Assembly: GCF_000716435.1 (NCBI RefSeq)
Contig: NZ_JNWO01000002.1
Location: forward strand, 620,001 to 684,000
Direction: 5' to 3'
Length of the DNA stretch: 64,000 nt
Source: Streptomyces xylophagus
Lineage (GTDB): Bacteria > Actinomycetota > Actinomycetes > Streptomycetales > Streptomycetaceae
The notes below the pieces were generated by a model. It had not been told where the DNA came from and searched no databases. It saw nothing but the letters and a program-made list of their open reading frames with translations. Positions 51,122-59,007 of the stretch are shown here, piece by piece. The position numbers and the translations under genes were made by a program. How positions within the stretch are numbered: position 1 is the stretch's first letter; each line of letters starts with the position of its first letter.

Positions 51122-51913
51122 ATGCGTATGCGCCCGACCGTCGCCGTCACTTTCCTGACGGCCACCCTTTCCGTATCGGTGCTTCCGGCCACCGCCCACG
51201 CGGCGGACACGGCCGCTGCTGACGACACCACGTTCTCGAACGTCGTGGTCAACGGCGGCAAGGACATCGTGCTCGGCCTGACCACGAGAACGACCGTCAC
51301 GATCACGTGGACGGCCCGGGACCCGGAGGGTGTTGCCGCGTCCTGGGCCTACCTGTGGCACGGGCCCAACACCGACGACGCCGACGGCGTTCTGCCGCTG
51401 TACCCACCGGCGGGAACATGCGTGGTGTCGCCGGCCGACCCGACCACCTCCACCTGCAAGGTGAACCTCGCTGTGGACGCCGTGCGGGACTTCGACCACA
51501 ACGGTCTTGCCGGCGCCTGGAAGGTGCTGGCCGGGGCGCAGGACACCAAGGACGGCTGGACGGAGATCGACGCTGCCGGCACGGCGAACTTCAAGCGGTA
51601 CGCCAAGCTGACGGTCAACGCGTCGCCCGAGCCGGTGAAGAAGGGCAGGACGATCACGGTCACCGGGAAGCTGACCCGCGCCGACTGGGGGAGTGGCACC
51701 TACACCGGCTACAAGGGCCGGCCGGTCCAGCTGCAGTTCCGTAAGAAGGGCAGTTCCACCTACACCGCGCTGAAAACCGTCACCAGCGGCGTCGGCGGCA
51801 CGCTGAAGACCACCACCAAGGCCAAGACGGACGGCTACTACCGTTTCGTCTTCACCGGTACCTCCACCACCGGACCGTCCACGGCGACAGGTGACTTCGT
51901 CGACGTCAGGTGA
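51122..51913 (+). CDS. secreted beta-rich protein of unknown function
   Basis: The product is 263 residues with a clean signal peptide (MRMRPTVAVTFLTATLSVSV, cleavage after ATAHA near 28). The first domain (about 35-150) has VTITWTARDPEGVAASWAYL and paired Cys in GTCVVSPADPTTSTCKVNL. The second (about 160-263) has VNASPEPVKKGRTITVTGKL and VQLQFRKKGSSTYTALKTVT, an Ig-like fold seen in many actinomycete surface proteins. There is no anchor or catalytic motif. It is followed by a strong terminator. Confidence 0.75.
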   Translation: MRMRPTVAVTFLTATLSVSVLPATAHAADTAAADDTTFSNVVVNGGKDIVLGLTTRTTVTITWTARDPEGVAASWAYLWHGPNTDDADGVLPLYPPAGTCVVSPADPTTSTCKVNLAVDAVRDFDHNGLAGAWKVLAGAQDTKDGWTEIDAAGTANFKRYAKLTVNASPEPVKKGRTITVTGKLTRADWGSGTYTGYKGRPVQLQFRKKGSSTYTALKTVTSGVGGTLKTTTKAKTDGYYRFVFTGTSTTGPSTATGDFVDVR

Positions 51914-51967
51914 CGAACCGCGCCTGTGCCCGCCTGCCGACGTGGTGGCGACGGTGTCGTCGCGGGC

Positions 51968-52004
51968 CAGGGGCCGTTCTCGGCAGAAGTGAGAACGGCC
52001 CCTG
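51968..52004. terminator. bidirectional terminator between convergent secreted-protein genes
   Basis: CAGGGGCCGTTCTC pairs perfectly over 14 bp with GAGAACGGCCCCTG around GGCAGAAGT. It lies 54 bases after the upstream stop and 35 before the convergent one. Confidence 0.85.
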
Positions 52005-52039
52005 CTGTTTCCGCGGGGCGCCGCGGTCACGGGTGTCGG

Positions 52040-53326
52040 TCAGAACCCGGCCGTGCCGTTCGGGGAGCCGAGGCCTGTCGGGGCGTCGTAGCCGGACAGG
52101 GCGGTGCAGAGGTAGCTGGTGGTCGGGCAGTCCTGGTTCTCGCCTTTGGTGGAGACGCTGCCGCCGGAGATGTCGTGCAGGTGCCGGCGGCGGGCGTAGA
52201 GACGGGAGGCGTCGTCGATCTGGCCGGTGTTGCCGGCCAGCGCGTAGACGCCCGCGATGAACGGGGACGAGGCGCTGGTGCCGCCGACGATGAACCAGCC
52301 CGGCGTGATGCCGTACGGGTTGGGAGTCGTGTCGTAGACGGCATAGCCGGTGGCCGGGTCCGCGTCGGCCGAGACGTCCGCGACGGTACGCCCGGGGCAG
52401 GCGGTGTCGTGCTGCCAGGACGGCTTGTCGAACCAGGCGGAGCAGGCCGAACCGGCCGCGGAGCCCTTGGCGTTGAGCGCCCATGCCGTCTCGGACCAGC
52501 CGCGTGCGGTGGAGGTCGCAGGGGTGAGGGTGGTGCCGCCCACGGCGGTCACCGTCGGGAGGTCGGCCGGGAAGGGGGCGGCGAGTTGGTAGCCGGAGTC
52601 GCCGCTCGAGGCGGTGATGGCGACGCCGGGGTGGTCGTAGGCGGAGGCGTAGGTGGAGGTGGTGGAGTTCTCGGCGGCGGAGTAGCTGTTGGAGACCGCG
52701 TTCGCGCCGAGCGCTACGGCGGTGTTCTCGGCCGCCGCGAGGGCGGGCAGGGACGCGCTGTCGCCCTCGACCAGCGTGATGTGGCACGCCGGGCAGGCGG
52801 CGGACGCGGCCTGGAGGTCCAGGCTGGTCTCGACCGCCCAGGAGCCGTTGGCCACAGGGAGCGGGGAGGCCGCGCCCGACTGGTTGGTCTTGGTGAAGCA
52901 GCCGTTGGCGGTGGTGCAGGGCGGCAGCCCGTACGTCGAGCGGTAGACGGCGAGGTCCGCCTCCGCGGTCGGGTCGTCGTAGGCGTCGACGACGGCCACC
53001 GTCATGCCCGTACCGCCGCCGGCGGCGATCGCAGGGCCGAGTCCGTACGCCGACTGGAGGTCGGCCGGGCCGTAGCCGGCGGGCAGTGACGCCGCGCCGT
53101 CCGGGGTGGCCGTGGCGGCCTTCTTGTGCGCGGCGCCGGGACGCAGCCGCGACAGGCAGCGGGCGTATCCGGGTCTCGCGGTGCCGCAGACGTCAACTGC
53201 GGTCGTGGTAGGGGTGGTTGAGGTGGCTGTGGTCTCGGACGGGGTGGCTGCCGACGCGGGTACGGCGACCGCGGCGCCGAGGAGGAGTGCGGCGGCGAGC
53301 ACCCGCCGGTAGAGGGGTCTGGTCAC
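52040..53326 (-). CDS. secreted S53 (sedolisin-type) serine-carboxyl peptidase
   Basis: The product is 428 residues, GTG 53326 overlapping the preceding stop by four bases. A signal peptide to about residue 27 is followed by a short Thr-rich pro-region and the catalytic fold beginning VAVVDAYDDPTAEADLAVYR. The triad fits S53: E166 and D170 in AVETSLDLQAASAACP, S351 in IVGGTSASSPFIAGVY, with the oxyanion Asp243 in ASSGDSGYQL. The pro-domain is much shorter than in classical sedolisins. Family members are acid-active endopeptidases, though many Streptomyces forms are uncharacterised. It is co-transcribed with the large secreted protein upstream. Confidence 0.87.
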   Translation of the reverse strand: MTRPLYRRVLAAALLLGAAVAVPASAATPSETTATSTTPTTTAVDVCGTARPGYARCLSRLRPGAAHKKAATATPDGAASLPAGYGPADLQSAYGLGPAIAAGGGTGMTVAVVDAYDDPTAEADLAVYRSTYGLPPCTTANGCFTKTNQSGAASPLPVANGSWAVETSLDLQAASAACPACHITLVEGDSASLPALAAAENTAVALGANAVSNSYSAAENSTTSTYASAYDHPGVAITASSGDSGYQLAAPFPADLPTVTAVGGTTLTPATSTARGWSETAWALNAKGSAAGSACSAWFDKPSWQHDTACPGRTVADVSADADPATGYAVYDTTPNPYGITPGWFIVGGTSASSPFIAGVYALAGNTGQIDDASRLYARRRHLHDISGGSVSTKGENQDCPTTSYLCTALSGYDAPTGLGSPNGTAGF

Positions 53327-55326
53327 TGTGAGGTCTCCTGCTCCTGGTAGGCGCGCGTCACCGTCTGGTCGATCCGGTTGCCCGCGCCGTCCCAGGCGGA
53401 GACCCGTATCGCGACGTAGCCGTCCCCGCCGGTGGCCGGGGCTGTGAAACGGGCGCTGAAGCGGCCGTTGCCGCCGGACGTCGCGGCCGGGATCCAGGTG
53501 GCGCCGTCGTCGTAGGAGAGCGACACGGCTGCCCCGTTGACGGCGGGCGCGACGGACCGCTCCTGGTGGTCCACGTCCAGGTGGAGCGTGTGCGGTCCCG
53601 CGGTCAGGGAGTTGGTGGGGGAGCTGTCGGTGTCGTAGTACGCGAAGAGCAGGGGCAGCGGTGAGCAGCTGCTACTGCCGTCCACGCAGCTCCAGTTGGC
53701 GGGGACGGGCTTGCCGTGGCCCGGGTCGGCGGTGAAGGTCCAGGTGGTCCGGGAGGAGGGGGACAGCGGGAGCGTGGTGATCGCGCGGTCGACGTTCTCG
53801 ACGAGCTGGTAGCGGGCCCGGCCGCCGGGGACCGTGACCGTGGTGAGCAGCGGCCCGGAGTCGGCGGTGGCGATGCGGGTGCCGTTACGGAGCAGCTGGA
53901 GGGAGCTGGAATCGGACTGGCCGGCGGGCACCGTGTCCAGACCGGCCGAGGAGCCCGGCGTGTTGTCGTTGAACGGGTAGATGTTGAACTGGAGTTGGCC
54001 CGTGGCCGAGCAGGCCGCGCAGACCACGGCGGTGCCCGCGCTGCCCAGCCGTACGCCGGGGTGCTGTGCGCCGGAGAAGAAGTTCTCCGTGGTGTGGGCG
54101 CCGGGGGTGTAGGTGCGGGGCGAGGTCGTGGTCTCGTCGTAGCCGGGCGTGGTGCCGTCGAGGATGGTGAGCCACAACAGGTCCCGGCCCCCGGTGAAGT
54201 ACTCGGTCCGGCTGGTGCCCAGGGTCACCTGGCTGAGCCCGTGCAGCCCGAACAGCCCGCTCCCACCGTCCCAGCGGGCGGCGGCGGTGTTGGCGCTGAG
54301 CACCTGGCGGTCGGTGCCCGGGGTCGCGTAGGTGCGGGTGACCGTGGCGAGCGAGGCCGGGTCCACGGTGGTGGGGAAGGCGGCCGGGACATGGTCGAAC
54401 GGCTCGACGACGTGGTACTGGTACGGGCTCGCCGCGTCGGCCGGTGAGGTGAACTCGTAGGCCGGGTTGATCGCCAGATGCCCGTGTCGGGTCGGCCGGG
54501 AGGGGTTGAAGGCGTAGGTCACCGGGGTGGAGCTGAGGTTGAAGAGGTCGAACCAGTCGCCGGAGCTCGCCGTGGTCCCGGCGCCGTCGCCCGCAGCGAT
54601 GCCCACGCTCGACGACTCCAGTACCGACGGGCGCGGGGTCGTCGGGGGCCGTGCGGTGACCGTCGCGGTGCGCAGGTCGAGGGTGATGGCGGTGCCGTCG
54701 CCGACGGTGAAGTTCGGATCGATCACGAAGCGGTAGCTGGTCGCGCTCTCGAAGCGGAAGATCATGGCCGCGTAATGGCCCTCGGGCACGGCCATCCTGG
54801 CGGTGCCGCCAAAGGTGACGACGAAGGGCCGGGCCACGGTCTGGTGGTCCAGGTTGGTGAGCAGGACGACTTGGGTGGCAGGACTCCCGTCGTCGCCCAG
54901 GGTGTTGATGGTCAGCCGACCGAGCCGGTAGCTCGCGTCGGAGGCGGCGGCTGTCGGCCCGGCGGGCGCTGCCAGCCCGCACTGGCTCTCGGCGAGTGCG
55001 GTTGTGTCGTACGCGGACGGATCGACGGCGCCGCTGGTCAGCGAGGCCATCGCACGTGCGGGCAGCAGCAGTTGATGCCCGCCGGCGTTGACGCCGACCA
55101 CCGCCGCGGCGCTCGCGTCGGCGGGCCTGGCGGTCTCCCGCCCGCCGGACTCGGTCACGACGGCCTTCGTGCCGCCGGGCAGGGTTATCTCGCAGGGGGC
55201 CGCCTGATCGGCCGGACCGGTTGTCACGGTGGCTGGTGCCGCTGGCGAAGAGGAAGGAAAGAGGGCAAGGGCTGCCGCTGCGGCAATCGCGCAGAATCCG
55301 GCGAAAGGTCTGGTGCAATGGAGCAA
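53323..55326 (-). CDS. large secreted protein paired with the S53 peptidase
   Basis: The product is 667 residues. TTG 55326 has AAGGAG six bases upstream and leads straight into a signal peptide (LHCTRPFAGFCAIAAAAALA); an earlier GTG lacks these traits. The mature protein is beta-rich, with pairs of Cys (PCEITLPG; CAACSATGQ; SCVDGSSSCSP), a segment like SSGDWFDLFNLSSTPVTYAF and a C-terminal Ig-like portion (VSLSYDDGATWIPAATSGGN; AIRVSAWDGAGNRIDQTV). The latter resembles the trailing domain of some Streptomyces subtilases, but no protease triad is present. The four-base overlap with the S53 gene implies coupled expression: perhaps an accessory, inhibitor or substrate. Not recognised further. 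Confidence 0.75.
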   Translation of the reverse strand: MLHCTRPFAGFCAIAAAAALALFPSSSPAAPATVTTGPADQAAPCEITLPGGTKAVVTESGGRETARPADASAAAVVGVNAGGHQLLLPARAMASLTSGAVDPSAYDTTALAESQCGLAAPAGPTAAASDASYRLGRLTINTLGDDGSPATQVVLLTNLDHQTVARPFVVTFGGTARMAVPEGHYAAMIFRFESATSYRFVIDPNFTVGDGTAITLDLRTATVTARPPTTPRPSVLESSSVGIAAGDGAGTTASSGDWFDLFNLSSTPVTYAFNPSRPTRHGHLAINPAYEFTSPADAASPYQYHVVEPFDHVPAAFPTTVDPASLATVTRTYATPGTDRQVLSANTAAARWDGGSGLFGLHGLSQVTLGTSRTEYFTGGRDLLWLTILDGTTPGYDETTTSPRTYTPGAHTTENFFSGAQHPGVRLGSAGTAVVCAACSATGQLQFNIYPFNDNTPGSSAGLDTVPAGQSDSSSLQLLRNGTRIATADSGPLLTTVTVPGGRARYQLVENVDRAITTLPLSPSSRTTWTFTADPGHGKPVPANWSCVDGSSSCSPLPLLFAYYDTDSSPTNSLTAGPHTLHLDVDHQERSVAPAVNGAAVSLSYDDGATWIPAATSGGNGRFSARFTAPATGGDGYVAIRVSAWDGAGNRIDQTVTRAYQEQETSQ

Positions 55327-55724
55327 GGCTGACTCCTTGCAAATCGCGTGTACCGCGCTTGGCTTCCGCGGGCGCGGCATGCTCTGGGCGGGCGGCAAGA
55401 TCGAACACCTTGCCGTCACTTACTGTCCAGAGCATGGCAAGCGAAATTGCGCCAGAATGGCGCGTATATCTCTTGATCAGGCCCGTGTGTTACGGGTCCG
55501 GGCTCGTCAAGGAGGGAGGCGGCTGGTAGGAATTGGCTTGATCTCGCGCACCATGCAAAACGGTTGCGGAATTCTCCCGTCGCGCCCAATTTGCGTCCTT
55601 CTCGCAAATCGCTGCGGAGCGATATATCCCTCCTTGAAACCGATCCGGGGAATTCCTTGAGGGAATTCGCGTACGCAATAGCGCGGCGGCATCGGCCGGG
55701 TCACTCGCGTTGTACGGCGCCGGC
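55327..55724. other. 398-base gene-free stretch, A/T-richer than surroundings
   Basis: No supportable gene. This stretch is clearly less G/C-rich (runs such as GATATATCCCTCC) and should contain the promoter of the leftward secreted-protein operon. A perfect hairpin GAATTCC-TTGAG-GGAATTC lies at 55650-55668 and may terminate the methyltransferase/radical SAM transcript arriving from the right. Confidence 0.5.
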
Positions 55725-56378
55725 TCACTCGTCAGTGACTACGGACTGTCGGCGCAGTACGGCGTACCGGGCCGGCCAGTCGGTGATGCCCGCCCGGCGG
55801 CCGAAGTCGGCGATGCGCTGGTGGACGACCGTGAACCAAGGGGACACCGCGCGCAGGAAGGTCTCCTCGGTCGTCCACGAGGGGCCGTTCGTCTGGTCGA
55901 GGGCTGACTCCGGGGCAAGGGCGGCGGCGCCGACGTGCAGCCACAGACCGCCGGGACCGCACACGCGGGCCATCCCGGCCGCGAACGCGCGGCGCTCGCG
56001 ATCGGTCGGGCAGGTGTGCAGAACGCCGCGGTCCAGGACCACCGGGAAGACATCCGGCCGGCCCGGCCCGGTGATGTCGGCGACCTCGTAGCGGACCGCC
56101 GTCTTCGGGGCGGTGCGGCGGCGTGCCTCGGCGACGGCCCGCGCGGAGAAGTCGCAGGCCGTCACGGTGTAGGCCTGATCGGCGAGCCACCGCGCGGTGG
56201 TGCCGAGGCCGCACCCCACCTCCAGCACCCGTTGCGGAGGCGGGGCGTACGCCGCCAGGAGTTCGCCCAGCACGGGGTGGGGCTCCTCGTCCCAGTGGGC
56301 GGGCAACGAGGCGTAGGTGTGGTCCCACTCCCGTGCGGTGAGGGACCGCACCGGTGACATTGCCTGTGCGTCATCCAT
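55725..56378 (-). CDS. class I SAM-dependent methyltransferase
   Basis: The product is 217 residues from ATG 56378 (GGAGGG about ten bases upstream). Motif I is RVLEVGCGLGTTARWLADQA, motif II lies around VTACDFSARAVAEARRRTAP, and motif IV is DVFPVVLDRGVLHTCP, followed by RVCGPGGLWLHVGAAAL. The N-terminal segment SLTAREWDHTYASLPAHWDE fits small thiopurine-like or natural-product methyltransferases. It is the last gene of the minus-strand run that starts with the candidate RiPP precursor, 80 bases after the radical SAM gene, so it may methylate the peptide (N-, O- or C-terminus). An independent role cannot be excluded. Confidence 0.85.
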   Translation of the reverse strand: MDDAQAMSPVRSLTAREWDHTYASLPAHWDEEPHPVLGELLAAYAPPPQRVLEVGCGLGTTARWLADQAYTVTACDFSARAVAEARRRTAPKTAVRYEVADITGPGRPDVFPVVLDRGVLHTCPTDRERRAFAAGMARVCGPGGLWLHVGAAALAPESALDQTNGPSWTTEETFLRAVSPWFTVVHQRIADFGRRAGITDWPARYAVLRRQSVVTDE

Positions 56379-56458
56379 GGACAACTGCCCTCCGCTGTCG
56401 GTTCGACCGCTGCCCTGCCGGTGCGGCCGGTCTCCGCGGCGTGTTCGTCCCAGCTGCC

Positions 56459-58996
56459 TCACACCACCGCCGGCCAACGAAGGATGCGCGAGGGCATCCA
56501 CCACAGGAGGGAACCCGCGCGGTGAACGAGACCCGCCTTCAGGAACGGGTCGATCTCCTGCGGCCGGAAGTCGTCGGCGGGTGCGCCGGCGAGGAGTGCG
56601 GAGAGCTTCCCCTCGTTCGGATCGGCCATGACGATGCGCCGTTGTGTCCCGTGCCGATGGTCGTTGATCTCAACGAATCCCCTGCCCCTGCGGTAGCCGC
56701 ACTTGTTCATGTGGAACGCGGCACGCCATTGCTCGACGATGGCGTCTCCCCCCGGGCCGGCCACGGTGCGCGGGGGATGGAGATGGCTGAACAGGTGCCA
56801 TCGCTCGGTGTCCGGGCCGAGGTCGACCTCCCAGTCGACCGATATGCCGTGCCCCGTCAGATCCCTTACGTGCGTGAGGGCCTGGACCGCCTGCCGCGCG
56901 TCGTCACCGTGGCCGTGCGGCAGGAGCACGGGTGCGGGGAGGGCGACATGCCGGGCGCCCAGCTCGGTCAGTCGTGCCAGGGTGCGCGCGGGCACCTTCT
57001 CGTACGGCACGTCGCCGAGCCGCATGCCGCTCCTTTCGCAGGTCTCCGCGTCCCGTTCGCGCCAGCACCGAAGTGCTGACGCATCCCCGGGCGTCTCCCG
57101 GGGCGTGTCGTCGCTCAACAACGCGGGCACCAGAGCGGGGGTGTTCGCTGAGGTGACCCAGCGCATCAGATCCTGGTTGGCGGCCACGGGTACGACGTGG
57201 ACGATCAGTCCGTCGTCCTCGAACAGCAGTCCGTGGGCGTGCCAGTGGGCGATGAGCCGTGACACGTCCTCGTCGGTGACGGCGTGGCCCTGCGCGCGCA
57301 GCTTCGTGCTGAGTACGCCGGGTGTGCGCGGGTGCTCCAGCAGACGGAGGGCGGACAGCTCCCAGCCCTCGACACGCATGCTGCGCCACTCGAAGCCGGG
57401 CCGGGTGTTGGTGAGGACGACGTTGTCCCCCAGGTCGCACTGGGTCAGCCGGCCGTGGGCGTGTGAGCCGCGCCAGGTGTCCACCGCCTTGTGGAGACGT
57501 TCGGCGCAGGCTGCCGTGATCCCCTGGTGCGCGGCGTCGAAGAGGTACGCCATGTCATGGAGGTCCCCTTCCGGAAGGTCGTAGATCACCGCGTAGTGCG
57601 CCGCAGGCCGGAGGTCGCCGAAACCCAGTTCCGGCCGGTTGAAGTAGGGGCTGAAGCGTTCGATGGCGATGCGGGTGACATCGCTCGGCGGCGCGAGGTG
57701 CTGGAGTGCGGGGAGTTGGCGGATCACGGAGTCGTAGTCCTCCTCCGTCTCGCCGGGGAAGCCGAACAGGTAGTTCCACACGACTCCCAGACCGACCGAC
57801 TGGGCGTCGCGCAGCATGCGGACGTTCTGGCAGCCGGTCACCCCCTTGTCCATCAACCCCAGTACCCGGGTGCTGAGACTCTCGATGCCGGGCTGCACGT
57901 AGTGGATGCCGGCCTCGATCAGGGAGGCGAGCTGTTCGCGGCGCATGTTGGACTTGATCTCGTAGCTGATGCGCAGGTCGTACCCCGCCTCGATGAGCCT
58001 CGGGACGGCCGACCTCAGATACGTCATGTCGAGGATGTTGTCCGCCACGGCCACATTGAGTACGCGGTGGCGTGCGGTCATCTCGATCAGTTCGTCCACG
58101 AACCGGTCGGGACTCTTGCTGCGGAACTCCATGAAGGAGCCGTTGAGACCGCAGAAGGTGCAGTGGTGCTTCTGCCCCCACCAGCAGCCGCGCGAGCTCT
58201 CGACCACCAAGTGGGGCTCGGCCAGGGAGCCGGCCCGTGCTGCCGCGTGCTGCTCGAAGTAGTCCGTGTAGTCGGGCACGACCAGCGCCGACTGTGGCAG
58301 CGGGGCCGCGCTCATCGGGTTGGCGTGCGACATTCCCTGCGCGTCGCGCCAGCACAGGCCGGGGATGCCGGAGGGGTCCGCCGAGTCCCGGACGCAGGCC
58401 AGGAGTTGGGGGAAGGCGACCTCGCCCTCACCGCGGCAGACGAAGTCGACGAAGGGGAATCCCCTGTGCAGCGCGGCCCCTTGGGGCCCGTCGCAGTTCC
58501 CGCCGCCGAGCACCACCGTGACGTGCGGGGCGAGGCGCTTCACCAGCCGTGCCGCGGCCAGCACCGCGCTGTTCTGGGCGAAGGTCGTCGAGAACGCGAC
58601 GACGTCCGGCCGGTCGGCGAGGACCCTGCCGACCAGGTCGGCCACGTACTCGGGTGCCAGAGCGTGCAGCGCCCTGCCCTTGGCGAGCATCTCCTCGGGC
58701 ACGGTGTCGAGGACCAGATCGGCGAACTCGGAGTCGCGCCAGTGCGGGTCGTCGTAGAGAGCCGACGAGAAGATCCACTCGCTGTACCCGGTGAAGTACG
58801 AACTCCAGCAGAACTCGTACTCCGCCCGGGTCAGTCCGACGCGCTCGGTGATCCAGTCCAGATAGTCGAGGTTGGCGTGGACGACGTCGATCCGGTCGGC
58901 CGGGAACTCGTCCGTGACGCGGCGCTTGAGGATGCCGAGGGCGAGGGAGGGGAAGTCGATCGACGCCCAGGGCATGTTGATGAGCGTGATGTGCAC
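56459..58996 (-). CDS. cobalamin-binding radical SAM RiPP maturase fused to a DUF5825-like domain
   Basis: The product is 845 residues; GTG 58996 has AAGGAG upstream. Residues 1-230 form a B12-binding-like Rossmann domain (MPWASIDFPSLALGILKRR; DVVAFSTTFAQNSAV; VTVVLGGGNCDGPQG; VDFVCRGEGEVAFPQL). The radical SAM core has the cluster ligands C271, C279 and C282 in RGCWWGQKHHCTFCGLNG, the pattern of RiPP maturation radical SAM protein 1 (rSAM_ocin_1). It continues YEIKSNMRREQLASLIEAG, HYVQPGIESLSTRVLGLMDK and YLFGFPGETEEDY. The last 185 or so residues (from GDVPYEKVPARTLARLTELG to RAAFHMNKCGYRRGRGFVEI) match DUF5825, usually a separate protein beside such maturases. It probably C-methylates or otherwise modifies the precursor. 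It starts 11 bases after the next maturase stops. Confidence 0.87.
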   Translation of the reverse strand: MHITLINMPWASIDFPSLALGILKRRVTDEFPADRIDVVHANLDYLDWITERVGLTRAEYEFCWSSYFTGYSEWIFSSALYDDPHWRDSEFADLVLDTVPEEMLAKGRALHALAPEYVADLVGRVLADRPDVVAFSTTFAQNSAVLAAARLVKRLAPHVTVVLGGGNCDGPQGAALHRGFPFVDFVCRGEGEVAFPQLLACVRDSADPSGIPGLCWRDAQGMSHANPMSAAPLPQSALVVPDYTDYFEQHAAARAGSLAEPHLVVESSRGCWWGQKHHCTFCGLNGSFMEFRSKSPDRFVDELIEMTARHRVLNVAVADNILDMTYLRSAVPRLIEAGYDLRISYEIKSNMRREQLASLIEAGIHYVQPGIESLSTRVLGLMDKGVTGCQNVRMLRDAQSVGLGVVWNYLFGFPGETEEDYDSVIRQLPALQHLAPPSDVTRIAIERFSPYFNRPELGFGDLRPAAHYAVIYDLPEGDLHDMAYLFDAAHQGITAACAERLHKAVDTWRGSHAHGRLTQCDLGDNVVLTNTRPGFEWRSMRVEGWELSALRLLEHPRTPGVLSTKLRAQGHAVTDEDVSRLIAHWHAHGLLFEDDGLIVHVVPVAANQDLMRWVTSANTPALVPALLSDDTPRETPGDASALRCWRERDAETCERSGMRLGDVPYEKVPARTLARLTELGARHVALPAPVLLPHGHGDDARQAVQALTHVRDLTGHGISVDWEVDLGPDTERWHLFSHLHPPRTVAGPGGDAIVEQWRAAFHMNKCGYRRGRGFVEINDHRHGTQRRIVMADPNEGKLSALLAGAPADDFRPQEIDPFLKAGLVHRAGSLLWWMPSRILRWPAVV

Positions 58997-59007
58997 TCAG
59001 GGCTCCT

